Assembly: GCA_902727915.1 (NCBI GenBank)
Contig: CACVAU010000038.1
Coordinates: forward strand, 1 to 64,000
Direction: 5' to 3'
From: an uncultured Sulfurovum sp.
Lineage (GTDB): Bacteria; Campylobacterota; Campylobacteria; Campylobacterales; Sulfurovaceae
DNA length: 64,000 bases
Shown here one piece after another: positions 53,302-62,520 of the stretch (its first letter is position 1; each line of letters begins with the position of its first letter). Both the position numbers and the translations under genes were made by a program. A model generated the notes under the pieces. It saw only the letters and a list, made by a program, of their open reading frames with translations. It did not search any database and was not told the DNA's origin.

Positions 53302-55665
53302 CTAAGCAATTATCTCTCGTTGACCTTTATTATTGGGTGCTGATAAAACACCCATCTCTTGTAATTGTTCAATAATATTAGCTGATCGATTGTAACCAAT
53401 TTGTAACTTACGTTGTAAATAAGAAATCGATGTCTTTTGATCCGTTAATATAATTTTCTTAGCATCCTCATAAAGCTCATCTAAATCACCTCGAACACCA
53501 ATACCTACTTTGCGTTCAGACTCATCTTTAACCAAATACCGTTCATCATACTCTGGTGCTCTTTGTGCTTTTAAAAACTCAACAATCTCTTCAATTTCAT
53601 CTTCAGAGTTCCAAGGTGCATGAATTCTTACCAATCCATTACTACGAGGAGGGGTAAATAAAGCATCACCTTTTCCAAGTAAGGTATCAGCTCCTAAAGC
53701 ATCTAAAATTACTTTTGAATCTATTCTCTGCCCAACACGATAAGATAGACGTGATGGAAGATTAGCTTTTATAAGCCCTGTAACAACATCCACCGAAGGT
53801 CTTTGTGTGGCTACAATTAAGTGAATTCCAGAAGCTCTAGCCATTTGTGCTAATCTCGCAATAGAGTATTCAACATCTTTACCACCATTCATCATCAAGT
53901 CAGCCAACTCATCAATAACCACCACAATAAACGGCATAGAGTCTAAACCTTTTTTCTTTGCCTTCTCATTATAGTTATCAATATTTTTCGTTCTACTTTC
54001 TGCCATCATCTTATAACGACGTTCCATTTCACCTACCATATTTGCCAAAGCTGCTATGGCTTTAGTCGCATCTGTGATAACAGGGGTAATCAAGTGTGGG
54101 ATATCATTATAAATAGAAAATTCTAACATCTTAGGGTCAATTAACATTAACTTAAGCGAATCAGGATCATTTCGATAAAGTAATGATAAAATCATGGCAT
54201 TAATACCAACAGACTTTCCTGAACCTGTTGTCCCTGCAATTAATAGATGAGGTAACTTTTTTAAGTCTGTCACAAAGGGGTTACCAACAATATCTTTACC
54301 CATCGCCATGGTTAAAGGAGATTTTGAAGTGAGAAACAATTCACTTTCGAGAATATCTCTTAAATAAATGGTATCAAAATTTTCATTTGGAATTTCAATA
54401 CCTACAACATCACGACCAGGAATAGGTGCTTGAATCCTAATGGTTTCAGCACAAAGTGCCATGGCAAGATCATCTTGTAAATTAAGAATTTTAGACACTT
54501 TAACATTGGCAGCAGGTTTAAATTCAAAAGTGGTGACTAAAGGTCCTGAATAGATATCCATCACTTCACCTGTAATTTTAAACTGCCCTAATTTATCTAA
54601 AAGCTCATGTACCTTTCTATCTATTTCATCCTCATCAATTTTTGTTTTTGTTTCTGGTGCCTCTTCTAAAAAATCTAAATAAGGTAAAATAAAATCTTTA
54701 GGTTCTTCGATACTACCCTTTTCAAGTTGATCCATTAAAGCACGATTTTCTTTTAATTCATCCAGAATTTTAGTCGTACTTTCACGCTCTATACTCGGTA
54801 AAGTATCTTCCTTTAGCGTCTCTTTAACTATAGATTTAAGAGCTTTCTTTCCTTCAACCTCTTTTGGCTTTTCAACTAAAGGAGTTACTGGATCTATGAC
54901 TTCAGGTACCTTAGTTATTTCTTGTATTTCAATACTCGCAATATCATCTAAAGAACGTTTTTTCAACATAGATGCTTCTGTGGTAACTTTTTTAGGCTTT
55001 TTTTTCAAAACTTTCTTTTTATGTCCAATTTTGCGAGGTATTTTTTGTTTAATGGTATCTGTATCTGTATCGGTATCTTTATTCAAATTTTTACGTATCC
55101 TACGATTCGTCGTAACAATTGTGGTCATTTTATCGGTACTTTTTTTATCAAAAAATGGGTTTTCAATTTCTGACCCTATTCTATTCCATAAGTGTACAGA
55201 TTTATCAAAAACAACTTTTTTATAACGTTTAAGAGTTTCAAAATATGCTTTAAAATTAGGTATTTCATCTAAAATTAGAAGCAATGAAATTGTGATTGTT
55301 AAAAACCATAAAAGCCACATTCCAGCTTTACCAATAAATGGATTCAAAAAATCATAAAGACTTAAACCTATTGTCCCAACATGATAAATATTAACAGTTA
55401 AAGTTTGCAACAACACTAAAGAAATAAAGAAAAGAAGCCAACCACTATGAAACTCTAGGTCTTTTAAAAACGTTGGATTCTTATACATTTTGTAAAGAGG
55501 ATAAACTAAAATTAATAAATTTACATAAGCTAAATATCCAAAAAGGTTTATATTTCCCTGACCATAAGATGAGCCAATTTTCCCCACCATTTCAGTCGAA
55601 TGGAATAAAGTAGAAAAGGCTCCATATAAAAAAATTATGATAATTATAAGTAAAAAAATATGCAC
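53302..55665 (-). CDS. ftsK: DNA translocase FtsK
   Basis: This 787-aa FtsK/SpoIIIE translocase pumps DNA at the septum and activates Xer recombination. Four N-terminal membrane helices (about 1-150), a charged linker with a DTDTDTDT run near 195-202 and long basic/acidic segments come first. The motor has Walker A GTTGSGKS near 478 and Walker B VVVIDELADL. The C-terminal winged-helix gamma domain (SISYLQRKLQIGYNRSANIIEQLQEMG) recognises oriented DNA motifs. It is the plausible partner of the XerH-like recombinase at 34146. Confidence 0.95.
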   Translation of the reverse strand: MHIFLLIIIIIFLYGAFSTLFHSTEMVGKIGSSYGQGNINLFGYLAYVNLLILVYPLYKMYKNPTFLKDLEFHSGWLLFFISLVLLQTLTVNIYHVGTIGLSLYDFLNPFIGKAGMWLLWFLTITISLLLILDEIPNFKAYFETLKRYKKVVFDKSVHLWNRIGSEIENPFFDKKSTDKMTTIVTTNRRIRKNLNKDTDTDTDTIKQKIPRKIGHKKKVLKKKPKKVTTEASMLKKRSLDDIASIEIQEITKVPEVIDPVTPLVEKPKEVEGKKALKSIVKETLKEDTLPSIERESTTKILDELKENRALMDQLEKGSIEEPKDFILPYLDFLEEAPETKTKIDEDEIDRKVHELLDKLGQFKITGEVMDIYSGPLVTTFEFKPAANVKVSKILNLQDDLAMALCAETIRIQAPIPGRDVVGIEIPNENFDTIYLRDILESELFLTSKSPLTMAMGKDIVGNPFVTDLKKLPHLLIAGTTGSGKSVGINAMILSLLYRNDPDSLKLMLIDPKMLEFSIYNDIPHLITPVITDATKAIAALANMVGEMERRYKMMAESRTKNIDNYNEKAKKKGLDSMPFIVVVIDELADLMMNGGKDVEYSIARLAQMARASGIHLIVATQRPSVDVVTGLIKANLPSRLSYRVGQRIDSKVILDALGADTLLGKGDALFTPPRSNGLVRIHAPWNSEDEIEEIVEFLKAQRAPEYDERYLVKDESERKVGIGVRGDLDELYEDAKKIILTDQKTSISYLQRKLQIGYNRSANIIEQLQEMGVLSAPNNKGQREIIA

Positions 55666-55766
55666 TAAAACTCCTAAATTTTTAAAAAAATTATAGCATT
55701 ATTTTAAATAAAAACGCCAAAATTACTTTATTATAAGGGCTTTTGAAGACATTTTGAATAAATTCC

Positions 55767-55795
55767 TTGTTATTTTAAAAAAATAATTGTAGAAT
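55767..55795 (+). promoter_or_regulatory. Sigma70-type promoter of hup
   Basis: TTGTTA (55767-55772) and TAGAAT (55790-55795) are separated by 17 bp, 33 bp before the HU start codon. The spacing is consistent with a strong vegetative promoter. Confidence 0.6.
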
Positions 55796-55827
55796 TTACC
55801 ATCAACTCAATTACAAAGGATGATTTA

Positions 55828-56100
55828 ATGAAAAAAGCAGAGTTTATTGATGCAGTAGCAGAAAAGTCAGGTTTATCTAAAAAAGATACTAACGAGGCGT
55901 TAAATGCTATACTCGATACCATTACGGAAGCTTTAAAGGCTAAAAAAACCGTAAGTTTTATTGGTTTTGGTTCTTTCTCTACCGTACAAAGAGAAGCTAG
56001 GGAGGCAAGAGTTCCATTAACAGGTAAAACAGTTAAAATTCCTGCTAGAAATGCTGTTAAATTTAAAGTAGGTAAATCTTTAAAAGATACAGTCGCATAA
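55828..56100 (+). CDS. hup: HU-type DNA-binding protein
   Basis: This 90-aa histone-like protein binds and bends DNA non-specifically. It starts MKKAEFIDAVAEKSGLSKKD and has the SFIGFGSFSTVQREAR segment and the DNA-intercalating arm with proline (GKTVKIPARNAVKFKVGKSLK). Length is standard. AAAGGATGATTTA precedes the ATG. A tRNA-Leu gene follows. Confidence 0.97.
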   Translation: MKKAEFIDAVAEKSGLSKKDTNEALNAILDTITEALKAKKTVSFIGFGSFSTVQREAREARVPLTGKTVKIPARNAVKFKVGKSLKDTVA

Positions 56101-56127
56101 TTAACAAATTTTTAAGTAACATCGCTG

Positions 56128-56133
56128 TATAAT
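56128..56133 (+). promoter_or_regulatory. -10 element of the tRNA-Leu promoter
   Basis: TATAAT preceded by TG (tgTATAATcgcag), 40 bp before the tRNA-Leu gene, followed by a GC-rich stretch. A -35 is not obvious. Confidence 0.5.
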
Positions 56134-56173
56134 CGCAGTCCAATTTCACTTATATAAAGTGTTTTTAGGATAT

Positions 56174-56258
56174 GCCACAGTGATGGAACTGGTAGACTTG
56201 GTAGACTCAAAATCTTCTGCCTTAGGGCGTGTCGGTTCGAATCCGACCTGTGGTACCA
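56174..56258 (+). tRNA. tRNA-Leu (CAA)
   Basis: An 85-nt cloverleaf with long variable arm: acceptor GCCACAG/CTGTGGT, anticodon CAA in loop CTCAAAA, T-arm GTCGGTTCGAATCCGAC and an encoded CCA end. One mismatch lies in the anticodon stem. Confidence 0.92.
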
Positions 56259-56340
56259 CTTTAATATAATTTTCCCCTCTTTAAAATTTAATACTATATT
56301 TTATGTTCGATTTTGTCGAACAAATATTATTAGGAATCAC

Positions 56341-56862
56341 ATGAAACTAGTTGTAGCCATTACAGGTGCCTCAGGTGTAGAACTTGGAACAAAATTTATC
56401 CAACATTTACCAAAACATATAGAAGTTCATATTATTACTTCTAATAACGCTTTAACAGTCAACCATTTTGAAAACCAAAACATTACCCTACATGATAACA
56501 GCGACATTGCTGCGTCAATTGCCTCAGGATCATTTCAAGTTGACATAACCGTTGTCATCCCTTGTAGCATGAACACATTAGCAAAAATCTCTTGTGGTAT
56601 AGCAGATAATCTCGTTACAAGAACTGCTTCTGTTGCACTTAAAGAACAAAAAAAACTTATGTTAGCCCCTAGAGAAATGCCTTTTTCAGCCATAGCACTT
56701 GAAAACATGGAAAAACTTGCCAAACTAAATGTTATTATTGCCCCACCTGTTATGGGGTACTACTCTGAATCTTCAAGTTTAGAAGAAATGGAACATTTTT
56801 TAATTGGTAAATGGTATGATGTTTTGGGAATTGACAATAACTTATATGAAAGATGGAAATAA
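56341..56862 (+). CDS. ubiX: Flavin prenyltransferase UbiX
   Basis: UbiX makes prenylated FMN, cofactor of the UbiD decarboxylase (ubiquinone/menaquinone-type synthesis). The 173-aa protein has ITGASGVELG, VVIPCSMNTLAKISCGIADNLVTRTASVALKE and LMLAPREMPFSAIALENM, the ordered family motifs. The coaD ATG directly follows its stop, and tmk overlaps coaD, forming a tight operon. Confidence 0.92.
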   Translation: MKLVVAITGASGVELGTKFIQHLPKHIEVHIITSNNALTVNHFENQNITLHDNSDIAASIASGSFQVDITVVIPCSMNTLAKISCGIADNLVTRTASVALKEQKKLMLAPREMPFSAIALENMEKLAKLNVIIAPPVMGYYSESSSLEEMEHFLIGKWYDVLGIDNNLYERWK

Positions 56863-57360
56863 ATGCATAAAAAAAAACGTGCAATCTACCCTGGTACTTT
56901 TGATCCACTAACCAAAGGACACTTAGATATTATCAAACGTTCAAGTAAAATGTTTGACGAGATAGTTATTGCCATTGGTGATAATCCAGATAAGAATCCT
57001 CTCTTTAATGTAAAAGAACGTGCAAGTATGATTAAAAAAGCAACAAAAGACTTTCCGAATATTAGTATTGTAAAATTCAACGCTTTATTGGTTGATTTAG
57101 CCACAGAACTAAATTCAAATATTATTATTAGAGGTATTCGTACAGTAAGTGATTTTGAATATGAATCACAAATGGGTTATGCTAATCACAGTTTAAAAAA
57201 AGATTTAGAAACCATTTATCTTATCCCAACACTTGAATACTCTTATATCTCTTCTTCCGTAGTTCGAGCCATTTTAAAGTTTGACGGAGAAATAGCACAC
57301 TTAGTACCTCAAAGTATTTTAAAAGATGTAGAACTTAAAAGAAAAGGTGGTAAGAGCTAA
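56863..57360 (+). CDS. coaD: Phosphopantetheine adenylyltransferase
   Basis: CoaD adenylylates 4'-phosphopantetheine in coenzyme A synthesis. The 165-aa protein has YPGTFDPLTKGHLDII (nucleotide-binding T/H signature), GIRTVSDFEYESQM and EYSYISSSVVR. Its stop overlaps the tmk start (TAATG). Confidence 0.96.
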   Translation: MHKKKRAIYPGTFDPLTKGHLDIIKRSSKMFDEIVIAIGDNPDKNPLFNVKERASMIKKATKDFPNISIVKFNALLVDLATELNSNIIIRGIRTVSDFEYESQMGYANHSLKKDLETIYLIPTLEYSYISSSVVRAILKFDGEIAHLVPQSILKDVELKRKGGKS

Positions 57361-57941
57361 TGTACGTGCTATTTGAAGGGATAGATACTTGTGGAAAAAG
57401 TACACAAATAGATTTACTAAATAAAGTATTTACGAATCTAGTATTAACTAAAGAGCCTGGAGGAACAAACTTCGGCATAAAAGCCAGAGAAATTTTACTA
57501 GAAGATTCATTAACTTCAAAAAGAGCTGAACTACTACTTTTTTTAGCTGATAGAGCAGAACATTATCATCAAGTAATTAAGAAGAATCAAAAAAATCTTC
57601 TCATATCAGACAGAGGGTTTCTTTCAGGTATTGGATATGCTTTGGCTAATGATGATTTTAGATTTGAACATTTACTCGAACTGAATAAATTTGCATTAGA
57701 AGACAACTTTCCTGATTTAATTATTTTATTTATTACCAATATGGAAACATTAGAAAAACGTATGGGAGAAAAACAATTAGATGGCATAGAATTACGAGGC
57801 TTAAACTATTTAATGTCCGTTCAGTTTCATATGCAAAAAAGCTTAGAAAAACTTAACATCCCTTACTTATTAATAGATGCTACTGATACAATTGAAAACA
57901 TCCATAATACAATTACAAAAAAAATACAAAGGTCACTTTAA
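57360..57941 (+). CDS. tmk: Thymidylate kinase
   Basis: Tmk phosphorylates dTMP to dTDP. The 193-aa protein has P-loop FEGIDTCGKSTQ, TKEPGGTNFG, SDRGFLSGIGYA (DR(Y/F) motif) and a C-terminal lid region. It overlaps the 3' end of the convergent small gene at 57933 by 9 bp. Confidence 0.95.
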   Translation: MYVLFEGIDTCGKSTQIDLLNKVFTNLVLTKEPGGTNFGIKAREILLEDSLTSKRAELLLFLADRAEHYHQVIKKNQKNLLISDRGFLSGIGYALANDDFRFEHLLELNKFALEDNFPDLIILFITNMETLEKRMGEKQLDGIELRGLNYLMSVQFHMQKSLEKLNIPYLLIDATDTIENIHNTITKKIQRSL

Positions 57942-58181
57942 AGTCTCTAACTTGACAAGTTTAATTTTATCAGAAACAACTTCAATTGTTTCATTTTCTA
58001 AATTTACAATATGTAGCAGATTATTCGGAATCATATAACCATTTGAAAGTTTTGCTAATCCAGCATTGAGTGCAGATGAAAGATGTCTCACACAAAGTTT
58101 ATATGCTTCTGTAGAGCCTTTTGAATTATAAAAAAGAGGCTCTTCATAGTTTTTTATCTCACAGATAAAATCATCTGACAT
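57933..58181 (-). CDS. Small hypothetical protein
   Basis: This 82-aa cytoplasmic protein (MSDDFICEIKNYEEP, then CVRHLSSALNAGLAKLSNGYMIP) is not recognised. It follows the DUF2237 gene by 3 bp in the same direction, so the two are likely cotranscribed. It overlaps tmk tail to tail by 9 bp. Confidence 0.55.
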   Translation of the reverse strand: MSDDFICEIKNYEEPLFYNSKGSTEAYKLCVRHLSSALNAGLAKLSNGYMIPNNLLHIVNLENETIEVVSDKIKLVKLETLK

Positions 58182-58184
58182 TAA

Positions 58185-58553
58185 CTACACACTAACAGCA
58201 TAGCTTTTTAAGACTTCTAAATCTATATCTTCTAAAATAGCAATATGTGTAGACTCTAAAAATACTTGTGGTGCTTTTCCATGTTCCATGGCTCTTAAAA
58301 AGTTTCCTGTTGCCAAACACCATTTATCACCTGGCTTAACACCCTCAAACCCATACTGTGGCATTGGTGTTGAAAGATTATTTCCTACCCTTTTAGAATA
58401 TTCTAAAAATTCAGCTGTCGCCAAAATACAAACTGTATGTCTCCCTTGATTATCTAATCCAGAATTACACGAACCATCTCTATAAAACCCAGTCATAGGC
58501 TTTCTTGAACAAGGCTGTAAGCGTTCATTAAAAACATTAAGTGGTTTAAACAT
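58185..58553 (-). CDS. DUF2237 family protein
   Basis: This 122-aa protein has KPMTGFYRDGSCNSGLDNQGRHTVCILATAEFLEYS and GFEGVKPGDKWCLATGNF, the signature of DUF2237, whose function is unknown. Conserved cysteines C40-like and C77-like are retained. AAAAAGGAGATTG precedes the start. Confidence 0.88.
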   Translation of the reverse strand: MFKPLNVFNERLQPCSRKPMTGFYRDGSCNSGLDNQGRHTVCILATAEFLEYSKRVGNNLSTPMPQYGFEGVKPGDKWCLATGNFLRAMEHGKAPQVFLESTHIAILEDIDLEVLKSYAVSV

Positions 58554-58784
58554 TCAATCTCCTTTTTAATTTTCTCTATGAATGCAATTCTACGCAAGAT
58601 ATGCTTCATACATCGTAAATATAATTAAAATCATGCTAACTTTTCATCATAAACTCCAAAGATTTTAAAAGCACTTCATAGAATGTCCCTAATTCTAGTA
58701 ACATCTATTCTTCTTTTCAATGTTTTATCTTTTTTCATAGTACTATTATAGTAGACTTACTCACCAATTAAAAAAGGATATTTT

Positions 58785-59282
58785 ATGAAAAAATTTATTA
58801 TTTTACTATCAATACTGCTTACTTCCGTACTTTATGCACAAAATATGGAAATGACAGACAGTAGTGGAACAACTTACAAAGTATATGCCCAAGACAATCA
58901 ATTTGAGATAGAAGGCATGGAAGGTAAAGTAGTATTTTTGGAGTTTTTTGGTCTTCAATGTCCAGCCTGTACTCAACTTATGCCCAGTTTAATTAACTTA
59001 CAAGAAAAATACCCCAACAAATTACAGGTAATGGCAATTGAAGTACAAAATAATGATATTGAACCCATTAATGCTTACAAAAAGAAACATGGTATTAATT
59101 ATCGTACTTTTTCTAACTATGATGTAGGCTTGGTGGTAAGATATATCGCCAATAATTCTGATTGGGCTGGAGCCATTCCATTTTTAGCTGCCATTGATAC
59201 AAAAGGTAAAGTACAGATTTTAAAAATAGGTGTGATTCCAGAAGAAACCCTAGAAGGATATATTAAAAAATATGCTAAGTAA
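58785..59282 (+). CDS. Periplasmic thioredoxin-family protein (TlpA-like)
   Basis: This 165-aa protein has a signal peptide (MKKFIILLSILLTSVLYA) and a thioredoxin-like domain with active site LQCPACTQLMPSLINL (CPAC) and later GAIPFLAAID (cis-Pro). Such proteins keep periplasmic thiols reduced, often for cytochrome c maturation. No cytochrome gene adjoins. Confidence 0.85.
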   Translation: MKKFIILLSILLTSVLYAQNMEMTDSSGTTYKVYAQDNQFEIEGMEGKVVFLEFFGLQCPACTQLMPSLINLQEKYPNKLQVMAIEVQNNDIEPINAYKKKHGINYRTFSNYDVGLVVRYIANNSDWAGAIPFLAAIDTKGKVQILKIGVIPEETLEGYIKKYAK

Positions 59283-59284
59283 AA

Positions 59285-60235
59285 CTATTTCTTCTTAACA
59301 AGAAATGATAACTTAGCTTGAAGTCGTAACCAAATTTTATGATCTATTGCAGGAAAACCTGCATAGGTCTTAGAACCTTTCAGTGATTTCGTAACCCCAC
59401 CTTTACCAGCAATCGTTGTAAAGTCACCTAAGTGTAAATGTCCAGCTGTGGCACTTTGACCACCCATAACAATATTTCTACCTGTTGTTGTTGAACCAGC
59501 TAAGCCAACTTGTGCTGCTAATAATGAATGAGCACCAATATCACAGTTATGTGCCACTTGAATTAGATTATCCAATTTTGACCCATAACGAATATAAGTA
59601 GAACCAAAAACTGCTCTATCAATAACACAATTTGCACCCAACTCAACATTATCTTCTATAAGCACATTACCATTTTGATAAATTTTAATATGTTCACCCT
59701 CTCGTGTATGTGCAAAACCATAACCATCAGAACCAATAACAGTTCCAGCATGTACGATACAATTAGCACCAATTATAGAACCATGGTAAACCGTCACATT
59801 TGGATAAATCAATGTATTAGATGCTATGTTTACATTATCACCAACATAAACACCAGCCATAATAGTCACATTATCTCCCAAAACTACTCCTTTTCCAAAA
59901 GTAGCTTTATTATCAATAGAACAGTTTTTACCAACCATAGGTGTTGCTCCTATTGTCAATATTTCATGTGCAAAAAATTTAGAAGCTAACGCAAGTTTTA
60001 AATATGCTTCATCTGTAATCAAAGCTATAACATTATTAGGAAGTAAATTAGCATAATGAGCAGAAATTAGTACAGCAGCAGCCTTTGTACTACTAAGTTG
60101 CTCAATGTATTTTTTGTCATTAAAAAAAGAGATTTGAGAAGCATTTGCTTCATCCAAAGTATGGAGTCCTATAATGTCAACATCAGCCCCATGATATTCT
60201 ATATTTATGGCTTTAGATATTTCACTTAACTTCAC
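59285..60235 (-). CDS. lpxD: UDP-3-O-acylglucosamine N-acyltransferase
   Basis: LpxD transfers 3-hydroxyacyl to glucosamine N2 in lipid A synthesis. The 316-aa protein has the N-terminal uridine-binding domain and a long left-handed beta-helix of hexapeptide repeats ([19 protein letters not shown] and others), with the catalytic His in [18 protein letters not shown]. It ends 2 bp from a convergent thioredoxin gene and follows ilvH. Confidence 0.93.
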   Translation of the reverse strand: MKLSEISKAINIEYHGADVDIIGLHTLDEANASQISFFNDKKYIEQLSSTKAAAVLISAHYANLLPNNVIALITDEAYLKLALASKFFAHEILTIGATPMVGKNCSIDNKATFGKGVVLGDNVTIMAGVYVGDNVNIASNTLIYPNVTVYHGSIIGANCIVHAGTVIGSDGYGFAHTREGEHIKIYQNGNVLIEDNVELGANCVIDRAVFGSTYIRYGSKLDNLIQVAHNCDIGAHSLLAAQVGLAGSTTTGRNIVMGGQSATAGHLHLGDFTTIAGKGGVTKSLKGSKTYAGFPAIDHKIWLRLQAKLSFLVKKK

Positions 60236-60259
60236 TATAATCCCCTCTTTTATTTTTAA

Positions 60260-60730
60260 CTATCGTTCCATCGCCACAACACCACCACGAACAATTTCAA
60301 GTGGATTAAATCGTGCTACAGCCTCAACAAAGTGTTTTACTCTTGAAGGTTCATCTGCAACCATACCAATACACATGTCAACACCAACATTAACAATAGT
60401 TCCATTATAAGCTGCACATAACGCTTCAATATCTGCCAAACTTTCAGCCAATGAAAATTTAACTAAGACCATCTCTTTTTCAACCATTTCACTGTGTTCA
60501 ATAACTTCATAAACAGGAACCAGTTTATGAAGTTGTTTAGAAATTTGGTTTAAAGTTCGCTCGTCACCTTTTGTCGCAATGGTTATATGAGAACGATTAG
60601 AATTAGGAATAGGTGCAACAGTTAAAGTCTCAATGTTATAACCACGTCCAGCAAACAGTCCAGAAACACGAGAGAGAACAGAACTCTCATTTTCAACAAT
60701 AACTGATATTACTCTTCTTGTTTGATTCAT
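60260..60730 (-). CDS. ilvH: Acetolactate synthase small subunit
   Basis: The regulatory subunit of acetolactate synthase (valine feedback). The 156-aa protein has an N-terminal ACT domain (ISVIVENESSVLSRVSGLFAGRGYNIETLTVAP) and a C-terminal ACT-like domain. Its start overlaps the stop of the large-subunit gene, a standard coupled pair. Confidence 0.94.
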   Translation of the reverse strand: MNQTRRVISVIVENESSVLSRVSGLFAGRGYNIETLTVAPIPNSNRSHITIATKGDERTLNQISKQLHKLVPVYEVIEHSEMVEKEMVLVKFSLAESLADIEALCAAYNGTIVNVGVDMCIGMVADEPSRVKHFVEAVARFNPLEIVRGGVVAMER

Positions 60731-62442
60731 TACTTTTCTCCTTTTTCTGGATTAGCAATTTTAGGTAGCATCATGTTATTTAAAGTACCATTTGACGGAA
60801 CCATTGGTAAAACATCTTCAAAACGTGCTACTTGAATATTCATAAAGGCAACTTTGTCTTGCTCAATTGCATCTTTAAGTGCTGCATCAAACTCTTCTTT
60901 TGTTGTAATGTCATAACCAATACCATGACAAGCCTCAGCTAATGCCTTATAGTTTGGTTGAAATGACAAGTCTGTTTCAGCAAAACGATTATCATAGAAG
61001 AATGTTTGCCATTGGCGAACCATCCCTAAAAACTGATTATTCAAAATAACATTAATCACAGGTATTTTATATTCAGATGCTGTCACAAGCTCTTGAACAT
61101 TCATCAAAATTGACCCATCACCTGTGACATTAATAACTGTTTTATCTGGAAATGCTTTTTTAGCACCTAAAGCTGCTGGTAAACCAAAGCCCATAGTTCC
61201 TAAACCACCTGAATTAATCCACTGTCTTGGTCGATCAAATGGAAAATGTTGTGCAGCCCACATTTGGTGCTGACCAACATCAGAAGTAACAATGGCTTGT
61301 TCACCAAGTAACTCACCTAAACGTTCAATGACCCATTGAGGTTTAATAACTTCATCAGAATCTTCAAACGATTGAGGATATAAAGCATCATAACGTGCTA
61401 AAACTTCTCGCCAATCATTATATTGATCTGGGTTCACTCGATCTTTCAATCCACTAATCATCATCTCAACAGCATCTTGTACATCTCCAACAATTGGATA
61501 ATCTACATGTACTAATTTTGCAATATTCGCAGGATCAATATCTACATGAATAATCTTCGCATATTTACCAAATTCTGACAATTTTCCTGTAACACGGTCA
61601 TCAAATCTAGCACCCAAAGAGATGATTAAATCTGTTTCTGACATTGCCATATTTGAAGCATAATTTCCATGCATTCCTAACATTCCTAAACGTAATGGAT
61701 TATCATAACCCATTACACCTAATGCCATTAAAGTCTCAACGGTAGGAAGTTGACTTAACGCTGCCAATTCACGAATTGACTCACTAGCATTAGACAATAC
61801 AGCCCCACCACCAATATATAATAAAGGCTTCTTAGCTTTTAAAATAGCTTCAACGGCTACTGAAACATCTTCTTCTTTTGCTTTTGGCACAGTTCGATAA
61901 CTAGGAAGGTTTACCTCATCTGGATAAATAAAATCACCCATTTCTGCTGTAATATCTTTTGGAATATCCACAAGAACAGGACCTGGTCTACCTGTACGCG
62001 CAATGTGAAATGCCTCTTTTAAAATACGAGGTAAATCCTTAATATCACGTACCAAATAATTATGTTTGGTACAAGGACGTGAAATACCAACAGCATCAAT
62101 CTCTTGAAAACCATCTGTACCCAACAACATTTGAGGAACCTGCCCAGAGATTACAACCATTGGAATTGAATCCATGTATGCTGTAGCCAAACCTGTTACA
62201 GCATTGGTAAATCCAGGTCCACTTGTTACCATCGCAACACCAACTTCACCCGTTGCTCTTGCATAACCATCTGCAGCATGAACAGAAGCCTGTTCATGTC
62301 TGTTTAAAATATGTTCAAAGCCATCTTGTTTATATATCGCGTCGTATACGTTCATAATAGCACCACCAGGATAACCAAATACAGTTTTTACACCTTCAGC
62401 TACCAATGCTTCACAAACCATTTGTGCACCATTCATTTCCAT
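60730..62442 (-). CDS. ilvI: Acetolactate synthase large subunit
   Basis: The catalytic TPP/FAD subunit condenses pyruvate with pyruvate or 2-oxobutyrate (branched-chain amino acids). It has FGYPGGAIMNVYDA, NRHEQASVHAADGYARATG (catalytic Glu), and the TPP-binding GDGSILMNVQELVTASEYKIPVINVILNN. I start at ATG 62442 because GGAG lies 9 bases upstream; the TTG at 62457 would put that site within the gene. It is downstream of mrdA. Confidence 0.95.
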   Translation of the reverse strand: MEMNGAQMVCEALVAEGVKTVFGYPGGAIMNVYDAIYKQDGFEHILNRHEQASVHAADGYARATGEVGVAMVTSGPGFTNAVTGLATAYMDSIPMVVISGQVPQMLLGTDGFQEIDAVGISRPCTKHNYLVRDIKDLPRILKEAFHIARTGRPGPVLVDIPKDITAEMGDFIYPDEVNLPSYRTVPKAKEEDVSVAVEAILKAKKPLLYIGGGAVLSNASESIRELAALSQLPTVETLMALGVMGYDNPLRLGMLGMHGNYASNMAMSETDLIISLGARFDDRVTGKLSEFGKYAKIIHVDIDPANIAKLVHVDYPIVGDVQDAVEMMISGLKDRVNPDQYNDWREVLARYDALYPQSFEDSDEVIKPQWVIERLGELLGEQAIVTSDVGQHQMWAAQHFPFDRPRQWINSGGLGTMGFGLPAALGAKKAFPDKTVINVTGDGSILMNVQELVTASEYKIPVINVILNNQFLGMVRQWQTFFYDNRFAETDLSFQPNYKALAEACHGIGYDITTKEEFDAALKDAIEQDKVAFMNIQVARFEDVLPMVPSNGTLNNMMLPKIANPEKGEK

Positions 62443-62520
62443 GAATCTTTGCTCCAATCGTCTTATAATTTTATGGGCGATTTTAACTAAAAGTCACTAA
62501 AAAATGGGTAAAAAGATTTA

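Noticed and set aside
54990..55090. Short tandem repeat inside ftsK as a phase-variation tract
   Set aside because: The repeat encodes a DTDTDTDT run in the flexible linker and is in multiples of three or six; the frame is intact and an essential gene is unlikely to phase-vary.
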